Positions 24,968 through 33,371 of a stretch of DNA of 53,652 bases are shown piece after piece (position 1 is the first letter of the stretch; each line of letters opens with the position of its first letter). Under the pieces are notes generated by a model, which saw nothing but the letters and a program-made list of their open reading frames with translations, did not search any database and was not told the DNA's origin. The stretch is from Candidatus Krumholzibacteriota bacterium (GTDB lineage: Bacteria > Krumholzibacteriota > Krumholzibacteriia > JACNKJ01). The stretch spans positions 1-53,652 of the forward strand of contig JAFGBK010000006.1 of the NCBI GenBank assembly GCA_016933175.1, in the 5' to 3' direction. Position numbers and translations under genes: made by a program.

Positions 24968-25719
24968 CGCCCGCAGAAGCGCTCGAAGTTGGCGTCCAGG
25001 CGGGCCTCCAGCTCCGAGGCCGGCAACCGCCAGAGCTCGGCCAGGCGGGCGAGGACGTGGATCAGCCGCGCCGGCTCGTTGCGCTTGCCGCGATGGGGCA
25101 CGGGCGAGAGCCAGGGGCAGTCCGTCTCCAGCAGGACGCAGTCGGGGGACAGGTCCGCCAGCACGCCGGGCAGGCGGCTTCCGGGGAAGGTGACCATCCC
25201 CCCCACGCCCAGCCAGAAGCCGCGGCCTACGCACTCGCGCGCGAAGGCCGCGTCGTGGCTGAAGGCGTGCAGGACGGCCCGCGTCGGATCGCCCTCCTCG
25301 TCCAGGACGCGCAGGAAGTCGGCCTCGGCCGCGCGGACGTGGAAGACCACGGGCGAGCCCGTCTCCCGGGCCACGGCGAGCTGCTCGCGAAAGGCCCGCT
25401 CCTGCGCGTCGCGCGGGCTGTGGTCGCGGTAGAAATCCAGGCCGATCTCGCCGATGGCGACGACGGGCTCTTCGGCCGCGGCCGCGCGCAGATCGGCCGC
25501 GAAGGCGGCGTCCCAGCGGCGGGCCTCGTGGGGGTGGCAGCCCACGGCCGCCCGCACCTCGGGATAGCGCGCGGCCAGCGCCAGGGCCGCGTCCAGACCC
25601 GGGCGGTCGATGCCCACCTCGAGAATCCGCGTCACGCCGGCGTCCCGCAGGCGCTCGAAGACGGCGTCGCGGTCCCCGTCGAAATCGGCGTGGTGGAGGT
25701 GGGCGTGGCTGTCGATCAC
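24964..25719 (-). CDS. tatD: TatD family metal-dependent DNase
   Basis: A 251-residue TIM-barrel hydrolase. The metal-site pattern is complete: DSHAHL (His5, His7), IGEIGLDF (Glu91), VVFHVRA (His127), HAFSHD (His151) and LETDCPWL (Asp200). Members are 3'-to-5' DNases or other metal-dependent phosphohydrolases acting in the cytoplasm. The start is GTG at 25719, overlapping the ricT TGA as GTGA; the open frame upstream of it overlaps ricT and is not coding. Confidence 0.95.
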   Translation of the reverse strand: MIDSHAHLHHADFDGDRDAVFERLRDAGVTRILEVGIDRPGLDAALALAARYPEVRAAVGCHPHEARRWDAAFAADLRAAAAEEPVVAIGEIGLDFYRDHSPRDAQERAFREQLAVARETGSPVVFHVRAAEADFLRVLDEEGDPTRAVLHAFSHDAAFARECVGRGFWLGVGGMVTFPGSRLPGVLADLSPDCVLLETDCPWLSPVPHRGKRNEPARLIHVLARLAELWRLPASELEARLDANFERFCGR

Positions 25720-26579
25720 GGGCGCCTCCCGCCGCTGTCGCCGCTTCCGCCGCCCGGCCGCAGGCGGCTGGGCCCGAAGACGGGCCGGTCGATCTCGTCC
25801 AGGGGCACGCGCAGGCGGTCCCCGGCGTCGAGCTGGATCTCCACCTCCTCGCGGAAGCCGTCCACGCGCACCACCCGGCCCGGGCCGCCGGGGGTCTGCA
25901 CGCGCCCGCCCAGGCGCGGGGCGCGGCGGGCCAGGTCCTGGTAGAAGTCCAGCTCGTAGGTCAGGCAGCACTTGAGCCGCCCGCACAGCCCGCTGAGCTT
26001 GCCCGGGGTCAGGGGCAGCTCCTGGTCCTTGGCCATGCGCAGGGTGATGGGCTCGAAGCCGCGCAGATGCCGCGCGCAGCAGACCTGCTGCCCGCAGACG
26101 GCCAGGCCGGGCAGGCGCTGGGCCGCGTCGCGCACGCCGATCTGGCGCAGCTCGATGCGCGTGCGGAAGACGGCGGCCAGGTCCTTGACCAGCTCGCGGA
26201 AGTCCACCCGGTTCTCGGCGGTGAAGAAGAAGGTGACGCGGCCGCCGTCGGCCTCGCACTCCACGTCCACCAGCTTCATGGGCAGCTCGCGGAAGGCGAT
26301 CTGGTCGCGGCCGATCTTGTAGGCGTGGCGCTCCATGTCGTCGAGCTTGTCCCGCAGGGCGAGGTCGCGGGAGCCGGCGACGCGCGCGACGGCGCGCAGG
26401 CGGGCGACGCGCGGCCGCTCCTCGTCGGCCAGGGCGACGCAGGCCTCGATCCGGAGCGGGCGGGCGGGATCCGCCTCGTCCAGGATGCACCAGTCGCCGG
26501 GCCCCAGCTTCAGATCGAGGGGATTGCGCAGGAACTCGCGGCGGTCCCCGCGCCGGCCCACTTCCACCAGCTCGATCAT
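25716..26579 (-). CDS. ricT: PSP1 domain protein, RicT/YaaT-like
   Basis: A 287-residue protein with a PSP1 domain, shown by DDMERHAYKIGRDQIAF, MKLVDVECEADGGRVTFFFT, NRVDFRELVKDLAAVFRTRI and a Cys-rich block VCGQQVCCARHL (Cys162, 167, 168) and LCGRLKCCLTYE (Cys199, 204, 205). In Bacillus, RicT (YaaT) joins RicA and RicF in an Fe-S-containing Y-complex that stimulates RNase Y and other processes; the Cys set here fits a metal or Fe-S site. RicA and RicF homologues are not in this window. A Pro/Gly tail (PGGGSGDSGG) follows. Its ATG overlaps the holB TGA as ATGA. Confidence 0.92.
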   Translation of the reverse strand: MIELVEVGRRGDRREFLRNPLDLKLGPGDWCILDEADPARPLRIEACVALADEERPRVARLRAVARVAGSRDLALRDKLDDMERHAYKIGRDQIAFRELPMKLVDVECEADGGRVTFFFTAENRVDFRELVKDLAAVFRTRIELRQIGVRDAAQRLPGLAVCGQQVCCARHLRGFEPITLRMAKDQELPLTPGKLSGLCGRLKCCLTYELDFYQDLARRAPRLGGRVQTPGGPGRVVRVDGFREEVEIQLDAGDRLRVPLDEIDRPVFGPSRLRPGGGSGDSGGRRP

Positions 26580-27706
26580 GGCGCCGTCCGGGCCGCGCTG
26601 CCCGTGCGGAAGCTGAAGAAGAGCGAGAGGAGGGTCAGCTCGGCGTTGGCGTTGGCCAGGATCTGGCCGCGGGCCTTCTCGCAGCGCTGGATGCGCTCGG
26701 CCAGGGACTCGGGCGCCAGGCCGGCGTGGCGGCGCAGGCGGCGCTCCTGGTCCACGTGCACGCGGGGGGGCTCGCCGGCGAGGCCGCAGCGCAGGACCTC
26801 GCTGTACCAGGAGATGGCCAGGGACAGGAAATCGGCGCGCGCCTGGGTCGGGTTGCCCCCTTCCTTGCGCGACGTCAGAGCCTGGACGGCGTCCATCATC
26901 TCCAGCTCGCTGCCGAACTCGCAGGTGTCGATGGTCTCCAGCCAGGCCTCGCGGCGCTCGAGCAGGGCGTTGCCCTCCTCGGTCTCGGCGGCGGCCAGCA
27001 TGACGGCCTGCTCGGCGCTGCCCTCGCTCAGAGTGGCCAGCAGATCGGCGCGGGCGGCGTCCAGACCGCGCGCCCGCAGCAGGGCCGACACCGTCGCCGG
27101 GTCCAGGGGATCGAAGGGCAGGCGCTGGCAGCGGCTGAGGATGGTGGGCCGCAGGGCCTCGGGGCGGAAGCTGACCAGGACCAGGAGGCTGGCCGGCGGC
27201 GGCTCCTCCAGGCTCTTGAGCAGGGTGTCCTGGGCATCCGCGCGCATGAGGTCGGCGTCGCGGATGATGACGGCCTTGCGCCGCCCCTCGAAGGGCCGCG
27301 TGGCGAGGATCCCCATGACCAGGCGCACGGCCTCGATGGGCAGGTGGGGCGCCTTGTCGTGGCGGGGCAGGTACCAGGGGTCCTCGCTCTTGCGCCCCTG
27401 CTGCTCGCGGAAGAGCCCGAGCAGCTCGCTGTCGGTCATCTCGCCCCAGGGCTTGCGGCCGCGGGTCAGGGGCAGGAGGTAGTGGAGGTCCGGATGGGCG
27501 TAGCGATGGACGCGGCGGGCCTCGGGATGATCCGGATCCTCGTGCCCGGTGATGGCCGCCGCCGCCAGGGCCACGGCGGCCTGCTCCTGCCCGGCGCCGG
27601 GCGCCCCCTCGAAGAGATAGGCACCGGCCAGGCGGCCCGCGTCCAGGGCGCGCTCGAGCTGGCGGCGGACCCGCTCGTTGCCGGGAAAATCGAGACGATG
27701 CGCCAT
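26576..27706 (-). CDS. holB: DNA polymerase III delta-prime subunit
   Basis: A 376-residue clamp-loader ATPase-like protein. The N-terminus (RLDFPGNERVRRQLERAL, AYLFEGAPGAGQEQAA) is the AAA+ fold with a degenerate P-loop lacking the Walker lysine, as expected for the non-ATP-binding delta-prime subunit. Further conserved parts are AVIIRDADLMRADAQDTLLK, SLEEPPPASLLVLVSF and ALRPTILSRCQRLPF. It would work with DnaX and delta to load the sliding clamp. The ATG at 27706 is chosen over an upstream ATG because it opens the conserved N-terminus. It starts the holB-ricT-tatD-ksgA-barrel operon. The usual zinc-finger cysteines are not evident. Confidence 0.9.
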   Translation of the reverse strand: MAHRLDFPGNERVRRQLERALDAGRLAGAYLFEGAPGAGQEQAAVALAAAAITGHEDPDHPEARRVHRYAHPDLHYLLPLTRGRKPWGEMTDSELLGLFREQQGRKSEDPWYLPRHDKAPHLPIEAVRLVMGILATRPFEGRRKAVIIRDADLMRADAQDTLLKSLEEPPPASLLVLVSFRPEALRPTILSRCQRLPFDPLDPATVSALLRARGLDAARADLLATLSEGSAEQAVMLAAAETEEGNALLERREAWLETIDTCEFGSELEMMDAVQALTSRKEGGNPTQARADFLSLAISWYSEVLRCGLAGEPPRVHVDQERRLRRHAGLAPESLAERIQRCEKARGQILANANAELTLLSLFFSFRTGSAARTAP

Positions 27707-27939
27707 ACGGGTAACCCTAGCATGGGCCGCGGGATGCGGCAACACGCCGCAGCGGCGATTCCCGCGCCGGGCTGGCGGGCCCGCGGCCGGCTGGCGCGGA
27801 CGGCGGCCGGCGGCGTGGCGTTTTTGGAAGCGCCCTTCCGCCCGCTTCGGTTAGGATGGACCGGATGGGCCGCCGCCCGGGTTCCGCCTCCGGCATCGCG
27901 CCGGCGGCCCCGGCGGCGGGCGCCGGGAGGGAGGCCGCC

Positions 27940-29076
27940 ATGTCCGCCGTGACGCGCTGCTCGCGCTGCGTCCTGTCCGAGCAGTTCCCGAACATCCGCT
28001 ACGACGGCGACGGGGTCTGCAACTACTGCCACGACTGGGACCGCGCCTGGAAGGACTTCGACTTCGAACGCTCCGAGCGGCGGCTGGTGCGCCTGTTCGA
28101 GACCGCCAAGGCCAAGAAGCGCCGGTACGACTGCCTGGTGGGCTTCAGCGGCGGGCGGGACAGCACCTACGTTCTCTACCTGTGCAAGGTGAAGTACGGC
28201 CTCAATCCCCTGGCGGTGACCTTCAACAACGGCTTCCTGAGCGAGTTCGCCGTCGAGAACATCATGAACTCGGTGCGGCTGCTCGGCGTCGACCACGTCA
28301 TGCACACCATCGACTGGTCGCTCCTGAAGCGCATGTACCGGACGATGATGCTACGGGCCGGCGAGTTCTGCAGCGTCTGCTCCGCCGGCATCTACCTCGT
28401 GCGCCAGCACTACCGGGACCTGTACAACATCCCGCTCATCGTCAACGGCGCCTCGGCGCGCGTGGACGAGGCCTCCCCCTTCGAGGTCAACTGCACCCAC
28501 CCCGTCTACCTGCGGCGCGTGCTGAGGGAGAGCTTCGCCCCCGGGGAGATCGACCGCCTGATCGTGCCGCGCGAGTACGACCTGGGCCTGTGGGATCTGG
28601 TCAAGCGGCGCCTGCTGGACCGCGGCCACACGGCCGTCAACCTGCCCGACCAGGTGCCCTGGCACAACCAGGAGATCCTCGACACGCTCATGCGGGAGCT
28701 GGGCTGGCGCACGCCCGACCGGACCAAGGAGCACGTGGACTGCCGCTACGCGGCCCTCAAATACTGGTTCCGCAACCAGCAGATGCCGGGATTCGTCTTC
28801 AAGCAGGAGAAGCTCTCGCAGCTCGTGCGCGACGGACAGATGACGCGCGACGCGGCCCTGGCCGACCTGGAGAAGGCCATCGCCGAGGACGCCGAGCCGC
28901 CCGTGCTCGACGCCTTCCTGGACCAGCTCGACCTGGCGCGTGACGACGTGGCCGACGTCGCCGGCCGCTCCCACCGGGACTTCGTCACGAAGGAGGACCT
29001 GGTGCCCCGCCGGCCGGCGGCCCTGCGCGCCGTCCTGGGCGCGAAGCGGCTGGCCGGGCGCCTGCTGGGCCGCTGA
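27940..29076 (+). CDS. N-acetyl sugar amidotransferase (WbpG/PseA-like)
   Basis: A 378-residue PP-loop ATP-dependent amidotransferase. N-terminal zinc-type cysteines sit in TRCSRC (Cys7, Cys10) and CNYC (Cys27, Cys30). The P-loop signature is VGFSGGRDSTYVLYL (SGGRDS at residues 70-75), followed by FNNGFLSEFAVEN, GEFCSVCSAG and VNGASARVDE. The family (WbuX/PseA/WbpG) turns acetamido groups of nucleotide-linked sugars into acetamidino groups using ammonia from a HisH-like glutaminase, in O-antigen and legionaminic/pseudaminic acid routes. No HisH/HisF-like partner or sugar cluster lies nearby, so it is an orphan here. Start ATG 27940 follows GGGAGG. It is convergent with the gene at 29104. Confidence 0.87.
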   Translation: MSAVTRCSRCVLSEQFPNIRYDGDGVCNYCHDWDRAWKDFDFERSERRLVRLFETAKAKKRRYDCLVGFSGGRDSTYVLYLCKVKYGLNPLAVTFNNGFLSEFAVENIMNSVRLLGVDHVMHTIDWSLLKRMYRTMMLRAGEFCSVCSAGIYLVRQHYRDLYNIPLIVNGASARVDEASPFEVNCTHPVYLRRVLRESFAPGEIDRLIVPREYDLGLWDLVKRRLLDRGHTAVNLPDQVPWHNQEILDTLMRELGWRTPDRTKEHVDCRYAALKYWFRNQQMPGFVFKQEKLSQLVRDGQMTRDAALADLEKAIAEDAEPPVLDAFLDQLDLARDDVADVAGRSHRDFVTKEDLVPRRPAALRAVLGAKRLAGRLLGR

Positions 29077-29103
29077 CCCTGTGGCGGCCCGGCTGCCGGC
29101 TGG

Positions 29104-30861
29104 CTAGCTACGCGGCCGTGGCCGCCGTGCCATCAGGGTGATCATCACGATGATGACGATCACGAGGATCACGACGACCCAAACACACCATCCCTTCTCA
29201 CGGGGCAACCGGACCGTGACGGTCGGCGATTCCGCCGAGACGTTGCCGCCCTCGTCCACGACGCGGACGGCGTAGGTGATCCGTTCCCCAACGGCGTGCG
29301 CGTCCGTCCACTGCATGCCGAACGATAGCGGGTCCTCGTCGCGCAGCACCTTGGCGAGGATCTCCCGGTTCCGCAGCACCTCGTAGTAGGCGACCCTCTC
29401 CTCGAGGCCGGACTCCGCCTCGGCCCGGATCGGCTCCCAGCTCAATCGGACGCCGCTCGGGCCGGCCAGGGCTTCAACGGCATCGACGGATGTCGGCGGC
29501 AGGTGATCCTCATAGAGGCGATAGTCCACGCCGCCGACCACCGCACCGGTCTGCGCGTCCACCTGTTGGACCGCCAGCTGGCCCCCCGCATGCGGCTCGG
29601 CATCCGCGGGGATCCTCACCCGCACGGTCACCGGGCGCTCCTCGGCCTCGCGCAGCGTGAAGAGCTCATCTGGAGTGGCCCCCGCGAGCTCCCACGCCCA
29701 CCCGCGCGGCAGGGTTTGCTCCACCTCGAGGCGGAAGTCCCGCGGCCACGGTTCCAGGCCAAGCTTGGACTTGCCGCCCGTCGCCGCGCTGAAGGTGACG
29801 ACCACGTACTCGCCCGCGCGACCGGCAATGAACCAGATATTCGCGCAGGCGATGTTGTTGTCCCGGTAGGGAGGGCCGATCGGCGACAGCAGCGGATCGC
29901 CAGGATGCGTCAGCACCATGCCGACGCACCAGTGGCCGCTGGCCGGCGGCGGCTCGAGGTCCTCCCAGACGACCCAGACCGGGGCGACGCCGCCCGGAGG
30001 CACGTTGACCGTCGCCTGTCCGATATGCATCGCGTCGGATGGAAAGACGAGGCCGGTCGTGTTGTTCCGGTAGTAGAAGTCGACGGTCACGTCCCGCGCG
30101 AAACCGGTGTCCCGGTTGCGAACGACGCCGCGCAGGATGTTGTCCTCGCCGTAGACCGGGGCGTTGAGCCGGCTGTCGAAGTCGTTGTCGATGAAGATGT
30201 CGGGGCTCGTCCACCAGTGCGGGCACAGCGCGTCGGATGGAGCGTTGCCATCGTCGGCCTCGCAGTCCCGCGCCCAGAGGTCCACGGGCGCCGACGGCAC
30301 GCCGATCTGCGCAAAGGCAGTGAGGACGTCGCCCATGTCGAAGGCTCCCGAAAGCACCGTCCCATCGCTGAGAGTGGCCTCGAGGGTGGCGCCGATGTAG
30401 TCCGCGCCCAGGGGCGTGCCGGTACCCAGGCTCACCTTGTCGAAGTCGAAGTGGATGATGAAGACGTCGACGGCGTCGCCCAGGCCGGAGACAGTCGCCG
30501 AATACACGTCGTCGACGAGCGAGCCCGTGAGGAACATCGCTCCGTCATCATGATGTCCCCACGGGTACACGCCGACGATCGTGGCATCGACGGAGGGATT
30601 GAAGTCGAGCGTGAAGCCGTCGACGGTGAGACTGGGATTGTCCGAGACGAAATCCAGGAGCAGGTAATTGCCCCACTCCCCCGAGCCGGTGACGATGTCG
30701 TGGTAGTTGCCCTCGAACACGCCGTCCGAGATGTCCGGCGCCCCCACTCCAAGAAAGGCCTTGAGATGCTGGGCCTGCGAGGGCGCGGCGCCCAGGGTGA
30801 GAATCGGCAGGATCAGGAGAATGACGGCAGAGACCCGCGTGAGGAAGAAGCGGCCTCGCAT
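29104..30861 (-). CDS. large secreted protein with C-terminal membrane anchor
   Basis: A 585-residue protein with a signal peptide (hydrophobic residues 12-30, SQAQ). The mature part shows a beta-sandwich start (LKAFLGVGAPDISDGVFEG), a Cys/Trp-rich section (CPHWWTSPDIFIDNDFD), a CARDB-like block (RDVTVDFYYRNNTTGLVFPS), a fibronectin-III-like region (SWEPIRAEAESG, ERITYAVRVVDEGGNVS) and a C-terminal helix WVVVILVIVIIVMITLMA followed by RRPRPRS. The long hydrophobic C-terminus plus basic tail suggests retention in the membrane or a sorting signal. The ATG at 30861 follows AAGGGGGT. Base composition looks less GC-rich than most neighbours, which may reflect transfer. Function unknown; surface display is inferred. 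Confidence 0.8.
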   Translation of the reverse strand: MRGRFFLTRVSAVILLILPILTLGAAPSQAQHLKAFLGVGAPDISDGVFEGNYHDIVTGSGEWGNYLLLDFVSDNPSLTVDGFTLDFNPSVDATIVGVYPWGHHDDGAMFLTGSLVDDVYSATVSGLGDAVDVFIIHFDFDKVSLGTGTPLGADYIGATLEATLSDGTVLSGAFDMGDVLTAFAQIGVPSAPVDLWARDCEADDGNAPSDALCPHWWTSPDIFIDNDFDSRLNAPVYGEDNILRGVVRNRDTGFARDVTVDFYYRNNTTGLVFPSDAMHIGQATVNVPPGGVAPVWVVWEDLEPPPASGHWCVGMVLTHPGDPLLSPIGPPYRDNNIACANIWFIAGRAGEYVVVTFSAATGGKSKLGLEPWPRDFRLEVEQTLPRGWAWELAGATPDELFTLREAEERPVTVRVRIPADAEPHAGGQLAVQQVDAQTGAVVGGVDYRLYEDHLPPTSVDAVEALAGPSGVRLSWEPIRAEAESGLEERVAYYEVLRNREILAKVLRDEDPLSFGMQWTDAHAVGERITYAVRVVDEGGNVSAESPTVTVRLPREKGWCVWVVVILVIVIIVMITLMARRPRPRS

Positions 30862-31178
30862 TGCGACCCCCTTGCTCGGGTGGGCAAGCCGGCGGCGGCT
30901 GGCGTCGTTGTGGCGTCGCGCGAGGCACAAGAGTATATATGCGATATGATTTTTTGCGCAATAGAAGATGCGGCTTCCGGCGAGTTGTTTCTTTAATATT
31001 ACGCGACGGGGCGAGGCGGTCACGGTGCTCGAAACCTTCCGGCGCCTCGTCCGCTAGTCCCGCGTCCATGGGATCCGCTTCCCTTACCGCCGCCACTCTC
31101 GACGGAATTCCGACACGCAGCCCCCGGGGCCGGGCCACCGGCCAGCGCCGGGGCGCCCCCGCACCGAACGGAGTCGAG
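30862..31178. other. divergent intergenic region with promoter
   Basis: This stretch separates two outward-facing genes. Near 30932-30961 it contains a minus-strand promoter candidate in an AT-rich patch. The plus-strand gene at 31179 has only a ribosome binding site (GGAG) visible and no convincing -10. I see no small gene or RNA here. Confidence 0.5.
30932..30961 (-). promoter_or_regulatory. candidate promoter for the 29104-30861 gene
   Basis: On the minus strand TTGCGC (30961-30956), an 18-base AT-rich spacer, and TATACT (30937-30932) form a plausible promoter. The predicted transcript begins about 65 bases before the ATG at 30861. The -35 is a partial match. Confidence 0.45.
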
Positions 31179-32081
31179 ATGGCACGCTTCGATCGCGACC
31201 AGCCCCTGCTGGCCATGGCGCGCGAGGGCCGGCGCCTGCCCAACGTCTTCCTCGCTCTGATCGTCCTCGTCGGCATGGCCCTCCTGGCCTTCTGCCTCCC
31301 CACCATCGGCGCGAACATCGCCTTCGGCGGCGATACGCGCGCCGCCGCCTTCACCGAGGGCAACGTCTTCATCGTGATCTCGTTCGCGCTGTTGGTGGTT
31401 CTCCTGTGGATCTGGACCTCCGCCTACGAGCGGCGGCCCTTCCGGACCCTGGGCCTTCCCGCCGCGGGCTGGCTGGTCAAGCTGCTGGGCGGCCTCGCCG
31501 CCGGCTTCGGCATGATCGCGCTGACCGTCGGGCTGATGGCCCTGGCAGGAGGCGTCGCCGCCGACGGCGGCGGCGCGCAGGCCGCCGGCCCGGCCGCCCT
31601 GGGCGCCCTGGGCGCCACGTTCCTGCCCCTGCTGGTCTTCGGCATCCAGGGCCCGGCCGAGGAGCTGCTCTTCCGCGGCTGGCTGCTGCCTGTGATCGGC
31701 GCGCGCCATCGCCTCTGGTTGGGCGTCGCGGTCTCGACGCTGGTCTTCACGGGCTTCCACGGCACCCTGAACCCGATGGCCCTCGTCTCGCTCCTTCTCT
31801 TCTCCCTCTTCACCGCGGCCTACTGCCTGCGGGAGGGCGGCGTCTGGGGCGTCTGCGGCTGGCACGCCGCGTGGAACTGGACCCAGGGCCACTTCTTCGG
31901 CCTGACCATCACCGGCCACGTCCAGGGCGGCGGCACCGTCCTGGATCTGAAGACCACCGGCCACCCCCTCGTCAGCGGCGGCACGTACGGCCCCGAGGGG
32001 AGCATCCTGTGTGCGGTGGTCCTGGCGGCGGGGATCGCGGCGCTCGTCTGGCTGCCGCGGCGGCGCGCGATGACGCGATGA
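31179..32081 (+). CDS. CPBP family intramembrane glutamic protease
   Basis: A 300-residue multi-spanning membrane protein. The CPBP (Abi/Rce1-like) motifs are all visible: EELLFRGW with Glu161, Glu162 and Arg166; FTGFHG with His194; and GWHAAWNW with His229 and Asn233. Helices before and after fit eight or so spans. Homologues cleave proteins within the membrane using a glutamate/histidine site; bacterial members act in bacteriocin immunity, signalling or unknown processes. The ATG at 31179 follows GGAG. Longer in-frame starts upstream lie in non-coding-like sequence. It converges on the symporter gene at 32106. Substrate unknown. Confidence 0.9.
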   Translation: MARFDRDQPLLAMAREGRRLPNVFLALIVLVGMALLAFCLPTIGANIAFGGDTRAAAFTEGNVFIVISFALLVVLLWIWTSAYERRPFRTLGLPAAGWLVKLLGGLAAGFGMIALTVGLMALAGGVAADGGGAQAAGPAALGALGATFLPLLVFGIQGPAEELLFRGWLLPVIGARHRLWLGVAVSTLVFTGFHGTLNPMALVSLLLFSLFTAAYCLREGGVWGVCGWHAAWNWTQGHFFGLTITGHVQGGGTVLDLKTTGHPLVSGGTYGPEGSILCAVVLAAGIAALVWLPRRRAMTR

Positions 32082-32105
32082 GGGAAAGGAGACCGGGCGG
32101 GCGCG

Positions 32106-33341
32106 CTATTCGTCCGCCTGCGGCGTCAGCCCGGCGAAACGCTCGAGGATGGCGGCGCCCACGGCGTCGCCCCAGACGTTCACCGTCGTGCGGCAGCGGT
32201 CCAGGAACCAGTCGATGGCCAGGATGATGCCGATGCCCTCCACCGGCAGGCCGGCCGCGTGCAGCACCATCACCATGGTCACCAGGCCCGCCTCGGGGAT
32301 GCCCGCGGCGCCGATGGCGGCCAGGGTGGCGGTCAGCACGATGACCAGCTGCACGGGCAGGGTCAGGTCCACCCCGTAGCTCTGGGCGATGAAGACGGCG
32401 GCCACGGCCTCGTAGAGGGCCGTGCCGTCCATGTTCACCGTCGCGCCCAGGGGCAGCACGAAGCTGCCCACGCGGGGATCCACGCCCGCCTTCTCGTCGA
32501 TGGTCTCGATGGTCACGGGCAACGTGGCGCTGGACGACGCCGTGGAGAAGGCCAGCATCAGCGGCTCGGCCATGTCGCGCACGAAGCGCAGGGCGGAGCG
32601 GCGGCCCAGCAGCAGCAAGAGCGCCGGCAGCACGACGATGCCGTGCACGCCCAAGCCGGCGAGCACCGTCGCGGCGTAGATGCCCAGGCCGCGCAGCTCG
32701 GCGGCGAAGCCCGACCAGCCCCCCGCCGCGCCGAGGCGGGTGGCCACGAGGGCGAAGACGCCCACGGGCGCCGCGGCGACGATGATGCGCACCATGCGCA
32801 TGCTGATCTCGAAGATGCCCTCCACCACGGCCAGCACGGGCCGGGCCTTCGCGCCGACGGTGGTCAGCACGCCGCCGAAGAAGAGCGAGAAGAAGATCAG
32901 GGGCAAAATGTCGCCCTCGGCCATGGCCCGGAACACGTTGGCGGGAACGAGGCCGCGGATGACGTCCAGAAAGGAGTAGTCGCTCATCGCCCGGTCGAAG
33001 ACGGCCCCGGCCTGGACGCCCGCGCCCGGCCGGAACAGGTTCACCAGCAGGAGCCCGATGACGACGGCGATGAGGGTGGTGGTCAGGTAGTAGGCGAGGG
33101 TGAGCAGGCCCAGGCGCCCCAGCCGCCGGATGTCCCCCAGGCTGGAGACGCCGACGATCATGCTGGAGGCGACCAGGGGCACGATCATCATCTTCAGGGC
33201 GGCCAGGAACAGGTCGCCCAGGAGGCGGATCACTGCCACCTCGCGTCCCAGCAGGGCGCCGGTGACGCCGCCGAGGACCATGCCCAGGAGGATGGCCGGG
33301 ACGAACCAGGGATTGCCGCGGGGCCTGTGGCCTTCGGTCAT
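32106..33341 (-). CDS. dicarboxylate/amino acid:cation symporter (DAACS family)
   Basis: A 411-residue transporter of the GltP/DctA family. Motifs include LKMMIVPLVASSMIVGV near the start, the serine-rich hairpin STASSSATLPVTIE, the NMDGTALYEAVAAVFIAQ signature of helix 7, and AAGIPEAGLVTMVMVL of hairpin 2. It would import glutamate, aspartate or C4-dicarboxylates with sodium or protons across the inner membrane. Substrate cannot be assigned from the sequence. The gene follows the MshEN-type gene with a 30-base gap, so they are probably co-transcribed. Confidence 0.94.
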   Translation of the reverse strand: MTEGHRPRGNPWFVPAILLGMVLGGVTGALLGREVAVIRLLGDLFLAALKMMIVPLVASSMIVGVSSLGDIRRLGRLGLLTLAYYLTTTLIAVVIGLLLVNLFRPGAGVQAGAVFDRAMSDYSFLDVIRGLVPANVFRAMAEGDILPLIFFSLFFGGVLTTVGAKARPVLAVVEGIFEISMRMVRIIVAAAPVGVFALVATRLGAAGGWSGFAAELRGLGIYAATVLAGLGVHGIVVLPALLLLLGRRSALRFVRDMAEPLMLAFSTASSSATLPVTIETIDEKAGVDPRVGSFVLPLGATVNMDGTALYEAVAAVFIAQSYGVDLTLPVQLVIVLTATLAAIGAAGIPEAGLVTMVMVLHAAGLPVEGIGIILAIDWFLDRCRTTVNVWGDAVGAAILERFAGLTPQADE

Positions 33342-33371
33342 TCCGCCCGCCTCCGCCGACGCCGCGGCCTA

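Noticed and set aside
26576-27706. An active ATPase (DnaX-like) instead of delta-prime
   Set aside because: The P-loop lacks the Walker lysine and the length and conserved segments fit delta-prime.
29104-30861. PEP-CTERM or LPXTG sorting signal at the C-terminus
   Set aside because: Neither motif is present; only the hydrophobic helix and the basic tail are visible. Kept as an open question instead.
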